A stretch of DNA of 64,000 bases from Nocardia macrotermitis (GCF_009604405.1 NZ_WEGK01000009.1:186001-250000); one strand, 5' to 3'. Shown: positions 1 through 8,810, counted from the stretch's first letter. Numbers and translations are program-made. Notes: a model not told the origin generated them from the letters alone.

Positions 1-489
1 CCCGCCGGTGTATTGCAGATACGCGGTATTCGACGGCCGGACCTCCGGCAGCACGAAATCCGCTGGGTCGGTGGCACTCTCGCGCAACTCGTGCGCCGAG
101 ACCAGCTTCGGTCCCTCGACCGCCGCCAACATCGCGACCCAATCACGTTCGGTGACAAGGAGATTCGGCGCACAATCGGCGACGATCGCGGCGAACCGCT
201 CGGCCATCGGACCGGGCAGCGGCGGCGGGCACGGCACCGGAAGTACCCGGGCGTACAGACATCCGAAGAACGTCGCGACGAAGTCGGTACCGCTGGGCAT
301 CACCAGCAGCACCCGATCGCCCGGTGCGGTCAGCTCGGTCAGCCGGGCAGCCGTGGCGCGGGCCAGCCGATCCAGATCCGCGTAATTCGGCGGATTCGCC
401 GTATCACCGAGAAATTCCAGCGGCGCGATTTCGGGCTGGGTACGCGCTTTGTGGTCGAGTAATCCGACCAGAGTTGTCATCTCCGACAT
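1..489 (-). CDS. Fatty-acyl-AMP ligase / acyl-CoA synthetase family (N-terminal part, cut by window edge)
   Basis: The first 163 codons of an AMP-binding enzyme are present; the rest lies before base 1. The visible part reads MSEMTTLVGLLDHKAR... and stops at the start of the ATP-binding loop (AYLQYTGG, where long-chain acyl-AMP ligases carry LQYTSGSTG). The LQYT context and the short N-terminus favour a FadD32/FAAL-type enzyme, which activates a fatty acid as acyl-AMP for loading onto a carrier protein. An acyl-CoA ligase cannot be excluded without the rest of the gene. ATG at 489 is preferred over ATG at 480, because a GAGAG sequence precedes it at useful spacing. It lies 7 bases after the Rieske oxygenase stop, so the two are probably cotranscribed. 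Confidence 0.8.
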   Translation of the reverse strand, partial: MSEMTTLVGLLDHKARTQPEIAPLEFLGDTANPPNYADLDRLARATAARLTELTAPGDRVLLVMPSGTDFVATFFGCLYARVLPVPCPPPLPGPMAERFAAIVADCAPNLLVTERDWVAMLAAVEGPKLVSAHELRESATDPADFVLPEVRPSNTAYLQYTGG

Positions 490-496
490 ACTGTAT

Positions 497-1705
497 TCAG
501 CTCTCGATCATACTGTTGTCCGCGGACGGGGCAATACTCCGGTCCGGCCCGTACTCGAGGGAATGCATCATCGAGCCTTCGGGATAAAGTTTGGCCTTCT
601 CACGCTGATAGTTGGCGAACATCGAGCGCATCGCCAGAATGGTCTGGTCGAATTCGGTCGCGCGCAACTGCTCGCACTCGACATAACGGGCCTGCGCGAT
701 CATCTGCCCATCCTCGATCGCGAGATGTTGCAGCACCGAATCCCGCATCAACCGCCGGGCCAGCATCCGCCCCAGCCGCCCCTGGCCGCGACCATCGGCG
801 ACGGAGGTGTAGACGAAACGATTCTTGCCCTCGGCGATCGGATTGACACTCGCGATGATTCGCACCGGCATACGCCCCATGGTCAGCCAGGTGTCCTGAC
901 ACACCGGGGTGAGCAGATCCGCGCGCGCGTGCATGCGATAGACGCGTTCTTTTCGGGCCCGCCCCGACAGTCGCCGCCGAACATTCGCCAGCAGCAGCAA
1001 CAGGCGAACCGACAGCGCGAAATCCGCCGACGGACCGTCGTCACGAATATGGAAATCCAGTTCGACACCGGGCCGGGCCGGATAGGTGCTGTCCGCCCGC
1101 ACACCGATGACCGGGGATTCTATCGCCGCGGGCCGCTCGGGCGAGGCGAAGAACGAACTCTCGGCATGCGCCCACGCGAAGTGCGGCATGTCCAGGTAGT
1201 GATCCATCCAGACCCGGATATCGCCACCGATGTCGAATGCGCCGGTGACGAGGATGCGATCCTCCGGCAGTCCGGCCAGATCGACCGGAAAGGGCGCCGC
1301 CGTCTCGTCCTCGATCGATATCCAGATCAGGCCGAGTTCTTCCCGGACATGGAATTTCCGGACGCCGCACTTGCGCTGGAAGGCGTCATCGGCACGGAAA
1401 ACCGACGGGATGTTCACACAATCGCCGTCGGTATTGAATCGGAAATGATGGAAATCACATCGGATATTCTCGCCGCGAATGCTGCCGCAGGACAGCGGAA
1501 TACCGCGATGGCCACACAGATCTTCCAACGCGCCCAGCCGACCGGACGTGGTGCGGAACACAACCACCGGTGTTCCCCAATAAATCACGCGCATCGGGTC
1601 GCGCGTCAACTCTTCGGATCGAAGCACAGGAAGCCACATCGACAACGCCTTTCCAAGGGACGAAGATGGCATGCTCAATAAATACTCGTTGCCCGGGCTC
1701 GACAC
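497..1705 (-). CDS. Rieske [2Fe-2S] aromatic-ring-hydroxylating-type oxygenase
   Basis: This 402-residue protein has a Rieske domain near residues 23-130, with cluster ligands C64, H66, C83 and H86 (CxH, 16 residues, CxxH). A catalytic domain follows with the mononuclear iron motif DxxHxxxxH (D172, H175, H180). Proteins of this family use a separate reductase to hydroxylate or demethylate a substrate; no ferredoxin or reductase gene is nearby. The GTG start at 1705 gives the longest form. ATG codons at 1672 and 1639 are alternatives and none has a clear ribosome site. The downstream acyl-AMP ligase gene suggests a tailoring role in lipid or secondary metabolism. The substrate is unknown. Confidence 0.88.
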   Translation of the reverse strand: MSSPGNEYLLSMPSSSLGKALSMWLPVLRSEELTRDPMRVIYWGTPVVVFRTTSGRLGALEDLCGHRGIPLSCGSIRGENIRCDFHHFRFNTDGDCVNIPSVFRADDAFQRKCGVRKFHVREELGLIWISIEDETAAPFPVDLAGLPEDRILVTGAFDIGGDIRVWMDHYLDMPHFAWAHAESSFFASPERPAAIESPVIGVRADSTYPARPGVELDFHIRDDGPSADFALSVRLLLLLANVRRRLSGRARKERVYRMHARADLLTPVCQDTWLTMGRMPVRIIASVNPIAEGKNRFVYTSVADGRGQGRLGRMLARRLMRDSVLQHLAIEDGQMIAQARYVECEQLRATEFDQTILAMRSMFANYQREKAKLYPEGSMMHSLEYGPDRSIAPSADNSMIES

Positions 1706-1831
1706 CCGTCAGGTCCGATACCAACGGTGGAACTCAGATCCGCGATCAGTGTGCAGCACCCCGCCGGGCGATGCCAACTCGAAACCCCTCTTGTCACACG
1801 GCAGTTACCCAAGGTTTGAAAAATGCGCGAT

Positions 1832-2515
1832 TCAGTCCGTCTCGACCGCGAGGTATTCCTGTTCCGGTCGCCCGGTGCTGCCGTAGCGCAGCCGCATGCG
1901 TAGCGCGCCCGCACCCACCAGGGTGGCCAGGTAGCGCTGGGCGGTCGCGCGGGAGATGCCGGTCGCGGCGGAGACCTCGGCGGCGGACAGGGCCGCGGGC
2001 GCGTCCCGTACCGCCCGCAGCACCAGATCCTTTGTCGGAGAGGAGGAGACGGGCGCGGGTCCGGAGGATCCCGCACCGACCGAACCGGCCGGGCGCAGCG
2101 CTTCGAAGGCCGTATCGATGTCCCGGGGCGTGACCACCGGCACCGACAGCAGTTTCCGATAACGCGCGTAACCGGCCAGACGAGCGGCCAGGGCGGCATG
2201 ATCGAACGGCTTCACCAGGTAGGCCAGCGCACCGGCCGACAGTGCCGCCCGCACGGTGTCGGATTCGGTTGCCGCAGTGAGCATCATCGCGTCACAGGCG
2301 ATCTCGCGCACCAGCTCGACCCCGGAACCGTCCGGCAGATACACATCGACCAGCGCCAGATCGTAGCGGCCCGCGGCGATCGCCGACCGTGCCTGCGCCA
2401 GGGTGTGCACGGTCGCCCCGACCGCGAAACCCGGTAGCGCCGAGACGATTCCGGCGTGCAGATTGGCCACCCGGAAGTCGTCGTCGACGACCAGGACCCG
2501 CAGTTCGGTGCTCAT
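1832..2515 (-). CDS. Two-component response regulator, CitB/DcuR type
   Basis: A receiver domain fills residues 5-120. It has acidic residues D11-D13, phospho-acceptor D57 (LALVDVYLPDG), T80 and K102. A linker and a C-terminal winged helix-turn-helix region (about 165-215, with SAAEVSAATGISRATAQRYL) follow. This architecture matches the citrate/C4-dicarboxylate regulators CitB and DcuR. The ATG overlaps the sensor kinase stop (ATGA at 2512-2515), so the two are translationally coupled. The pair is divergent from an ABC importer, its likely target. A 126-base gap separates it from the downstream Rieske gene. Confidence 0.92.
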   Translation of the reverse strand: MSTELRVLVVDDDFRVANLHAGIVSALPGFAVGATVHTLAQARSAIAAGRYDLALVDVYLPDGSGVELVREIACDAMMLTAATESDTVRAALSAGALAYLVKPFDHAALAARLAGYARYRKLLSVPVVTPRDIDTAFEALRPAGSVGAGSSGPAPVSSSPTKDLVLRAVRDAPAALSAAEVSAATGISRATAQRYLATLVGAGALRMRLRYGSTGRPEQEYLAVETD

Positions 2516-4179
2516 GCCGCGCCTGTCTCCTCCAGTACCCCGGGCAACCGGGCGATGAATTCCGCACCGGGCAGGGCGTTTTCGCCGCCGCCCGGACTCG
2601 CCAGCACCAGATCTCCGCCGAGCGCCCGCGCCACCTGCCGGGACAGCGCCAGCCCCACCCCGCGCCCGCCGGGCACCCCGTTGTCCGGCCGGGTCGAAAC
2701 CCCCTCGGTGAAAATGACATCCACCAGTTCGGCGGGTACGCCCGCGCCGCTGTCGGCGACGGTGAGGTGCAGCGTCGAGCCCTCCTGCACGAGTTCGACC
2801 TCGACCGTCCGCGCGTCATCACCCGCCCGCGCCGCCTCGATGGCATTGTCCAGCAGGTTGCCCAGCACGGTCGTGACATCCACGGGCACAGCGAGATTCG
2901 CATCGACCCAGGTGTTCGCCCCGAGCCGCAGCCGCACACCGCTCTCGCGCGCATGCGCGGCCTTGGCGGCCAGGAATGCCTGGAGATACGGGTCCCGCAG
3001 CGCGTCCATCCCCGGTAGCGCCGCACCGAGCGGCCCCGAACCGAGCAACTCCTCGAGGTATTGGGTGGCCTCTTCCGGGCGGCCGCCGTGCAGCAGCCCG
3101 CTGAGCAGGTGCAGCCGGTTGGCGAATTCGTGGCGCTGGGCCCGCAGCACCGTACTCATGGACTGCACCGCGTCGAGTTGACGGGTCAGCGATTCGACGT
3201 CGGTGCGATCGCGCACGCTCAGCACCGCGCCCAGTTCCCGCCCCTCACGACTGACCGTGCGCGCGGTGACGACCAGCAGCCGATCCCCGACCGCCGCGGG
3301 CACCGGATGCGCCTGGGCCGCCCGGAACACCTCGAGCACCCGCGGCGTCAGCCCGATCTCGTCCACGTCCACGCCCGGCGCGCCGTCGACACCGAGTAGC
3401 CGCCGCGCCTCGTCGTTGACAACCGTTGTGCGCCAATGATTGTCGACCGCGACCACACCTTCGCCGATCCCGTGCAGCACCGCCGCCTGCTCGCGCACCA
3501 ACTCCGCGAGTTCCGGCGGTTGCAGCCCCAGGGTCAACTCGTGCCAGCGCCGGGCCAGCAGCAGCGACCCGATGACGCCCGCGAACAGCGCCACCCCGGC
3601 GAGCAGACCCGCGCGCCGCAGGTCCCGGAGCAACTGATCGTGCACCGCCGCGGTCGAGATGCCGACACTCACCTCACCCACGACCTTGACCCCCTCCGGT
3701 TGCAGCACAGGCACTTTCGCCCGCACCGACTCACCGAGCGTGCCGCGTTCCTGGATCACCACCTCCGCGCCGCCGAGGGCCGCGGAGGGATCGGTGCTCA
3801 CCATCTCCCCCAGCCGGTCGAGGGTGGGATGCGCCAGCCGGATCCCGGTGTCGTCGGTGATCACGACGTACAGCGCGCCGGTCCGGGTGCGGGTGTCCTC
3901 CGCGATCCGCTGGAGCCGTCCCCCGGCCAGTTCGGCATCCGATTTCGCCCCGCGCGCCATGGTCGCCGAGGAATAACCGTTCACCTCGTCCCGCACCACC
4001 GGGTCCGCCGCGACGGTACGCGCGATCGCCAGCGCCCGCTGCCCGTACTCCCCGGACAACCGCTGCTCACTCACGTACGCGAACACGCCGAACGCGATAC
4101 CGAGCGTGAGCGCGACGAGCACCATGTGCAGTAACACGATCTGCGTCCGCAACCGCACCCGGCCGCCGAACACCGACAT
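2512..4179 (-). CDS. Sensor histidine kinase, CitA/DcuS family
   Basis: The protein has 555 residues. Membrane segment 1 is at about 13-36. An extracytoplasmic PAS-like domain (about 40-185) contains GIRLAHP, resembling the RxxHP ligand-binding signature of CitA and DcuS. Membrane segment 2 is at about 188-209, followed by a cytoplasmic PAS domain (about 225-325). The phospho-acceptor is H350 in QRHEFANRLH, and the ATPase domain has the N-box LGNLLDNAIEAA. ATG at 4179 was chosen because it starts just before the first membrane helix and has a GAGGTGG upstream. The open frame continues far upstream only as antisense of the ABC operon. The family suggests a carboxylate ligand; the actual signal is unknown. 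Confidence 0.9.
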   Translation of the reverse strand: MSVFGGRVRLRTQIVLLHMVLVALTLGIAFGVFAYVSEQRLSGEYGQRALAIARTVAADPVVRDEVNGYSSATMARGAKSDAELAGGRLQRIAEDTRTRTGALYVVITDDTGIRLAHPTLDRLGEMVSTDPSAALGGAEVVIQERGTLGESVRAKVPVLQPEGVKVVGEVSVGISTAAVHDQLLRDLRRAGLLAGVALFAGVIGSLLLARRWHELTLGLQPPELAELVREQAAVLHGIGEGVVAVDNHWRTTVVNDEARRLLGVDGAPGVDVDEIGLTPRVLEVFRAAQAHPVPAAVGDRLLVVTARTVSREGRELGAVLSVRDRTDVESLTRQLDAVQSMSTVLRAQRHEFANRLHLLSGLLHGGRPEEATQYLEELLGSGPLGAALPGMDALRDPYLQAFLAAKAAHARESGVRLRLGANTWVDANLAVPVDVTTVLGNLLDNAIEAARAGDDARTVEVELVQEGSTLHLTVADSGAGVPAELVDVIFTEGVSTRPDNGVPGGRGVGLALSRQVARALGGDLVLASPGGGENALPGAEFIARLPGVLEETGAA

Positions 4180-4365
4180 CGACCACGTTCTACCACCTCG
4201 AGCAAAACGCGCACAAGTAGCGGCGCGACGCTGAGCACAATGCGCAGAACGCGGAGATTGCAGGTTAAACGAGTTGTGCGCACAACCGGACGGATGTGAC
4301 CCGGAGCACTTTATGGTCGATCGGCGGTCGCACGTGCGGTGCGGCGAGAGTTTCAGGAGCAGGCA
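4180..4365. promoter_or_regulatory. Divergent promoter region with palindrome and repeated GCACAA half-sites
   Basis: This 186-base gap separates the kinase gene from the ABC importer operon. It contains a perfect 14-base palindrome, GTTGTGCGCACAAC, at 4273-4286. The half-site GCACAA recurs at 4211-4216 and 4235-4240 in the same orientation. It is a reasonable candidate for binding by the neighbouring response regulator and so for control of both directions. An AGGAG ribosome site for the importer ATPase lies at 4355-4359. No promoter hexamers were assigned. Regulator identity is inferred from position only. Confidence 0.45.
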
Positions 4366-5172
4366 ATGACCAACCCTGTCATCGAGTTCCGGGGCGCGAC
4401 GAAGCGCTTTCCCGGAACCGGCGGTGGTATCCACACGGCGGTGCGAAATCTGCACTTCACCGTCGCCCCGGGCGAATTCGTCGCCGTGGTCGGACCGACC
4501 GGCTGCGGCAAGTCGACGACGCTGTCGCTGGTGTCCGGTCTCGAACGCACCTCGGCGGGACGAACCCTGGTGCGCGGCAAGGACGTCGACGGCATTCCCG
4601 AGGGCATCGGGTACATGTTCCAGCAGGACGCGGTACTGCCGTGGCGCACGGTCCTGGACAACGTCGCCTTCGGCCCGCGACTGCGCGGCAGCTCGAAATC
4701 CCAAGCGCGCGAACGGGCTTCGCAGTGGGTGCACACCGTCGGCCTGGCCGGATTCGAGAAGTACTACCCGCATCAGCTCTCCGGCGGTATGCGCAAACGC
4801 GTGGCACTGGCCCAGACCCTGGTGAACGATCCCGAGATCATCCTGATGGACGAGCCGTTCAGCGCCCTGGACGTGCAGACCCGCCAGCTCATGCAGGACG
4901 AACTGCTGCGCGTGTGGTCCGGCACCGGCGCCGCGGTGGTGTTCGTGACCCACGATCTGGAGGAGGCCATCGCCCTGGCCGATCGGGTGGTGGTGATGAC
5001 CGCGAGCCCCGCGACGGTCTGCGGCGACTACCGCGTCGAGTTGGCACGTCCACGCAATGTCGAGGAGGTTCGTCTCACCGACGAATTCCGCACGCTGTAC
5101 ACCGAGATCTGGGGCACGCTGCGTGACCAGGTCGAGGCCGCCCGCGCGAAGGGAGCCGGTCGTGTCGCTTGA
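4366..5172 (+). CDS. ABC transporter ATP-binding protein (nitrate/sulfonate/taurine/NMT1-type importer)
   Basis: This 268-residue ATPase energises the import system encoded with the next two genes. Visible motifs are Walker A GPTGCGKS (43-50), Q-loop MFQQDAVLPW, signature LSGGM, Walker B ILMDEPFSALD and the switch histidine in VTHD. The layout is that of the SsuB/TauB/NrtD-like group. ATG at 4366 is preferred to an upstream GTG at 4339, because AGGAG sits 6 bases before it. Its 3' end overlaps the permease start by 11 bases. The substrate cannot be read from the ATPase. Confidence 0.93.
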   Translation: MTNPVIEFRGATKRFPGTGGGIHTAVRNLHFTVAPGEFVAVVGPTGCGKSTTLSLVSGLERTSAGRTLVRGKDVDGIPEGIGYMFQQDAVLPWRTVLDNVAFGPRLRGSSKSQARERASQWVHTVGLAGFEKYYPHQLSGGMRKRVALAQTLVNDPEIILMDEPFSALDVQTRQLMQDELLRVWSGTGAAVVFVTHDLEEAIALADRVVVMTASPATVCGDYRVELARPRNVEEVRLTDEFRTLYTEIWGTLRDQVEAARAKGAGRVA

Positions 5173-6046
5173 GATCACCGAGAACGACTCGCCGACAGTC
5201 GAATTCGAGGCCGAGTCGGAGGAGCAGATCCTCGCCGCCGCCCGCCGTCGGGTGCTGCGGAACCGGCTGCGCACCTGGGGGCTGCGCCTCGCGATCATCG
5301 TGCTGTGGCTGGGCGCGTGGCAGCTGACCGCCACACTGTGGATCGACCCGTTCTTCTATTCCAAACCGTCGCTGATCTGGGACCGCCTGGTCGAATGGTT
5401 CGGCAGCGGAACGCAATTCGGCTCGATCTGGTTGCAGATCCTCACCACCGTGCAGGAGGCCGTGGTCGGCTTCGTGATCGGCGCGGTCGCCGGTGTGGTG
5501 CTGGGCGTGCTGCTGGGCCGCAGCCGGTACTGGGCCGAGGTCGCCGCGCCGTTCATCAAGGCGCTCAACGCCGTTCCGCGTATCGTGCTGGCCTCGCTGT
5601 TCATCATCTGGTTCGGGCTGGGGCTGGAGTCGAAGGTGGCCACGGTCGTCGTGCTGACCTTCTTCGCGGTGTTCTTCAACGCCTTCACCGGCGCCCGCGA
5701 GGTGGACGGCAACGTCATCGACAACGCCCGCATCCTCGGCGCGAGCCGCTGGCAGGTGCTCTCGCAGATCGTGCTGCCCAGCGCGACCACCTGGATCCTG
5801 TCCAGCCTGCACACCGCCTTCGGATTCGCGCTGATCGGCGCGGTGGTCGGCGAGTACGCGGGCGCGAGCAAGGGCCTGGGTCTGCTGATCGCCAACGCGC
5901 AGAACACCTTCGACGCCGCCGGTATCTACGCGGGCATGATCATCATCACCGCGGTGGCGCTGGTGGCGGAGTGGGCGATCGGATTCGCCGAGGGCCGGTT
6001 GCTGAAATGGCGTCCGTCGCAGGCACAGTCGGCACACGAGGTGTGA
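5162..6046 (+). CDS. ABC transporter permease (SsuC/TauC-like)
   Basis: This 294-residue membrane protein has a cytoplasmic N-terminus of about 40 residues and some six hydrophobic segments. The cytoplasmic EAA-type loop, with GASRWQVLSQIVLP near the middle of the second half, contacts the ATPase. GTG at 5162 lies inside the end of the ATPase gene and is preceded by AGGGAG. The reading frame can be extended further upstream, but only antisense to conserved ATPase motifs. The stop at 6046 is followed after 3 bases by the binding-protein gene, so all three form one operon. Confidence 0.93.
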   Translation: MSLEITENDSPTVEFEAESEEQILAAARRRVLRNRLRTWGLRLAIIVLWLGAWQLTATLWIDPFFYSKPSLIWDRLVEWFGSGTQFGSIWLQILTTVQEAVVGFVIGAVAGVVLGVLLGRSRYWAEVAAPFIKALNAVPRIVLASLFIIWFGLGLESKVATVVVLTFFAVFFNAFTGAREVDGNVIDNARILGASRWQVLSQIVLPSATTWILSSLHTAFGFALIGAVVGEYAGASKGLGLLIANAQNTFDAAGIYAGMIIITAVALVAEWAIGFAEGRLLKWRPSQAQSAHEV

Positions 6047-6049
6047 GAG

Positions 6050-7099
6050 ATGAGATATCGCAAGCACATCGTGGCGGCGCTGCTGGCCGTCTGTGCACTG
6101 CTGCTGGTCACCGGCTGCCGTGATTCGCGGGTCATTCCGAGCAAGGACGGGCGGCCGCAGATCACCATCATGATCGGCGGCATCGACAAGGTGATCTACC
6201 TGCCCGCGATGCTGGCCCAGCGCCTGAACTACTTCGCGGACAACGACATCGACGTGCACCTGCTGGATCAGCAGTCCGGCGCGACCGCGGAGACCACGCT
6301 GCTGACCGGGGACGTGCAGGCGGTGGTCGGCTTCTACGACCACACCATCGACCTGCAATCCAAGGATCAGTGTCTGCGCACGGTGGCCCAGCTCGCCGAC
6401 GTTCCCGGCGAGGTCGAACTCGTCGCGACGACACAGAGCGGAAAGATCAACTCGCCCAAGGATTTTGCCGGGAAGAAACTGGGCATCACCTCGCTGGGCT
6501 CGTCCACCGATTTCATCACCCAGGCCCTGGCCGGACAGGCCGGCCTGGGCACCTCGCAGTACGACCGGGTGAAAGTCGGTGCGGGACAGACGTTCATCGC
6601 CGGCATGAACCACGGCGGCATCGACGCGGGCATGACCACCGATCCGACCGTCGCGCAGATGGTGCGGGCCGGAACCGCCGAGGTGCTGCTGGACATGCGC
6701 ACCGAGGCCGGTACCCGGGCGGCGCTGGGCGGACTGTATCCCGCCGCGTCGCTGTACATGCGGTGTGACACCGTGCAGTCGCATCCGGAGATCGTGCAGA
6801 AGCTGGTGAACGCCTTCGTGCAGACGTTGCGCTGGATCAAGGCGCACACCCCCGAGCAGATCGCCGCGAAGATGCCCCCGCAGTACGCCGCGGGCGGCAA
6901 GGACCTCTACATCCGGTCCATCCACGATTCGATCGGCATGTTCAACGGCGACGGTCTGATGAAACCCGAAGGGGCACAGAATGTCCTGAAGATCCTGGGT
7001 AAGTACTCGGCCAATGTCAAACCGGTGCACGACCGCATCGATCTGGCCCGCACCTACACCAACGATTTCACCCGCAAGGTGCCGCCCGGCACCCCGTGA
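6050..7099 (+). CDS. ABC transporter substrate-binding lipoprotein, NMT1/SsuA-like
   Basis: The 349-residue protein begins with a lipoprotein signal: basic MRYRK, a hydrophobic core, then lipobox LVTGC with the lipidated cysteine at 23. The mature part resembles NMT1/THI5-like periplasmic binding proteins, with IDKVIYLPAMLAQRLNYF near the start, GVDAVVGFYD-type strands, and the domain swap near GKKLGITSLGSSTDF. It should capture a small ligand outside the membrane and deliver it to the permease encoded just upstream. Ligands in this family range from sulfonates to pyrimidine precursors. A divergent CitA/DcuS-type kinase hints at a carboxylate, which is inference. Confidence 0.9.
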   Translation: MRYRKHIVAALLAVCALLLVTGCRDSRVIPSKDGRPQITIMIGGIDKVIYLPAMLAQRLNYFADNDIDVHLLDQQSGATAETTLLTGDVQAVVGFYDHTIDLQSKDQCLRTVAQLADVPGEVELVATTQSGKINSPKDFAGKKLGITSLGSSTDFITQALAGQAGLGTSQYDRVKVGAGQTFIAGMNHGGIDAGMTTDPTVAQMVRAGTAEVLLDMRTEAGTRAALGGLYPAASLYMRCDTVQSHPEIVQKLVNAFVQTLRWIKAHTPEQIAAKMPPQYAAGGKDLYIRSIHDSIGMFNGDGLMKPEGAQNVLKILGKYSANVKPVHDRIDLARTYTNDFTRKVPPGTP

Positions 7100-7110
7100 C
7101 ACCGCCGGCG

Positions 7111-7138
7111 GGGCCGCACCGATGAGGGGGTGCGGCCC
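7111..7138. terminator. Hairpin terminator between importer operon and RarD gene
   Basis: A perfect 10-base stem, GGGCCGCACC with GGTGCGGCCC, encloses an 8-base loop. It lies 12 bases after the binding-protein stop and touches the stop codon of the convergent RarD gene. It could serve both directions. There is no clear T-run, as is common in high-G+C actinobacteria. Confidence 0.6.
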
Positions 7139-8073
7139 TACCGCGTGACGACCTTGCCCCGCCGTCTGCGCAACGCGTCGGCGGTGAACACCAGCAGCGC
7201 CAGCCAGATCAGCCCGAACCCGGCCCACCGCGAGGCGGGCATCGGCTCGTGCCCGACCAGCACTCCCCACGCCATTTGCAGTGCGGGCGTGAGGTATTGG
7301 AGCAGACCCATCGTCGAGAGCGGAGTCCGGGAGGCGGCCACCGCGAACAGCAGCAGCGGAATCAGGGTGACCGGGCCCGCCGCCATGAGCAGGGCCGAAT
7401 GCCCGACCCCGTGCCCGAAGGCCGCATGTCCGGTGACGCCGAGCACCACCGCGGCCACCAGCGCGAACGGCGCCGACACCACGCCCTCCGCGGCGACGCT
7501 GCGCAGCGGATCCAGCCGGATCACCTTCTTGACCAGGCCATAGGTGGCGAACGAGCAGGCCAGCAGCAACGCGATCACCGGCGGACGGCCGTAGTCCACG
7601 GTCAGCACCAGCACCGCCGCCACCCCCAGCGCAAGCGCGACCCACTGCGGCCACGCCAGCCGTTCACGGAACAGCACCACCCCGAACAACACCGTCACCA
7701 GTGGGTTGATGAAGTAGCCGAGCGCGCACTCCACCACGTGCCCGGACGTCACGCCGTAGACGTACACACCCCAGTTGACCGAGATGGCCAGCGCGGCGAC
7801 CGCCGCGAGCCGCCAGGTGCGCGCATCGATGTCCAGCATCTCGCGGATCCGCCCGGCCACCAGCAGCACGATCAGCACCACCACGAGTGTCCACAGAATC
7901 CGCTGAACCAGGATCTCGACCGCGCTGGTGAACTCCAACAGACCGAAGAACGCCGGAAACGCTCCCCACAGGATGTAGGCGGCGGCCCCGAAGACCGCCC
8001 CGCCGCTCCCCCATCGTGCCCGCCGGCCGCCGGATTCGGATTCGCCCGTCGTCCCGGACCGTTGCGCACACAC
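7138..8073 (-). CDS. rarD: EamA-family transporter, RarD-like
   Basis: This hydrophobic protein of about 311 residues has roughly ten membrane helices in two EamA repeats. The start AAYILWGAFPAFFGLLE and the segment SGHVVECALGYFINPL are typical of RarD proteins, whose substrate is not established. GTG at 8073 gives the usual family length. The frame stays open to an ATG at 8181, but that adds an arginine-rich stretch unlike any known RarD N-terminus. Start choice is therefore uncertain. It is convergent with the importer operon. Confidence 0.85.
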   Translation of the reverse strand: MCAQRSGTTGESESGGRRARWGSGGAVFGAAAYILWGAFPAFFGLLEFTSAVEILVQRILWTLVVVLIVLLVAGRIREMLDIDARTWRLAAVAALAISVNWGVYVYGVTSGHVVECALGYFINPLVTVLFGVVLFRERLAWPQWVALALGVAAVLVLTVDYGRPPVIALLLACSFATYGLVKKVIRLDPLRSVAAEGVVSAPFALVAAVVLGVTGHAAFGHGVGHSALLMAAGPVTLIPLLLFAVAASRTPLSTMGLLQYLTPALQMAWGVLVGHEPMPASRWAGFGLIWLALLVFTADALRRRRGKVVTR

Positions 8074-8207
8074 GATCAGGAAGGTACTTCCGGACGGTAA
8101 CGAGTGTCGAGCGAAAATCGGCCCTCGCGTCCGCAGGCGTGCCGGAGCTATCCTCGGACGACGGGTCCGCGCCAACCTCACATCTCACAGTCGGCCCGCG
8201 TGAGATT

Positions 8208-8226
8208 GTGGCAATTGACTTGCCAC
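8208..8226. promoter_or_regulatory. Inverted repeat upstream of glbN
   Basis: Perfect 7-base arms GTGGCAA and TTGCCAC flank TTGAC, 66 bases before the hemoglobin start. A TTGACT hexamer spans the spacer and the right arm and could be a -35 element, but no well-spaced -10 was found. It is a candidate operator in the divergent rarD/glbN region. The regulator is unknown. Confidence 0.3.
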
Positions 8227-8291
8227 GCACGGTAATCGGCCCGCGACAACGGACTAACCGATCCGCAACAGCTCGCTGTTGTCCTGGTCAC

Positions 8292-8714
8292 ATGCGAATT
8301 CCCTCACTCTTCAAGTCCAAGACCACGACCCCGGATCCCGAACCGGAGACGACCATCTACGAGAAGATCGGTGGTCAAGAGGCCATCGAGACGGTCGTCG
8401 AGGACTTCTACGTCCGGGTCCTCGCCGACGACGACCTCAAGGGTTTCTTCACCGGCACCAACATGTCCCGGCTCAAGGGCCGTCAGGTCGAGTTCTTCGC
8501 CGCCGCCCTCGGCGGTCCCGAGCCCTACACCGGTGCGCCGATGAAGCAGGTGCACCAGGGCCGCGGCATCATGATGAAGCACTTCAACCTGGTCGCGGGC
8601 CACCTGACCGACTCGCTGAAGGGGGCGGGCGTCCCCGACGAGATCGTCGGCCAGATCATCGGCGCGGTCGCCCCGCTGTCCGCGGACATCGCCTCCGACG
8701 CGGCCACCGCCTGA
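8292..8714 (+). CDS. glbN: Group I truncated hemoglobin (HbN type)
   Basis: The 140-residue protein has a 20-residue charged leader and then a 2-over-2 globin. Key residues are visible: Y40 (B10) in EDFYVRVL, Q65 (E11) in LKGRQVEFF and proximal H88 (F8) in KQVHQGRG. This set, with the GGPEPYTGAPM stretch, matches mycobacterial HbN, which oxidises nitric oxide to nitrate with bound oxygen and protects respiration. ATG at 8292 was selected because the globin leader starts here; the frame is open upstream without recognisable protein. It is transcribed alone, ending in a hairpin. Confidence 0.92.
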   Translation: MRIPSLFKSKTTTPDPEPETTIYEKIGGQEAIETVVEDFYVRVLADDDLKGFFTGTNMSRLKGRQVEFFAAALGGPEPYTGAPMKQVHQGRGIMMKHFNLVAGHLTDSLKGAGVPDEIVGQIIGAVAPLSADIASDAATA

Positions 8715-8810
8715 CCCTCCGGGCCACCTGGTCGGCACAGCCCCCGACCGTTGACGAATCGGAGCGAAGCGGAGGCCGCACGAGTCCCCGGCAAGGGACA
8801 GCACCACATC

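Noticed and set aside
2389..3181. Several long open frames opposite or overlapping the kinase and regulator genes, and similar ones throughout the window
   Set aside because: Long shadow frames are expected at this G+C content; they have no domains or ribosome sites and run antisense to conserved genes.
4180..5334. Long minus-strand open frame extending the sensor kinase by nearly 400 residues
   Set aside because: It runs antisense to the conserved ABC ATPase and permease genes, has no domain, and a good start lies at 4179 just before the first membrane helix.
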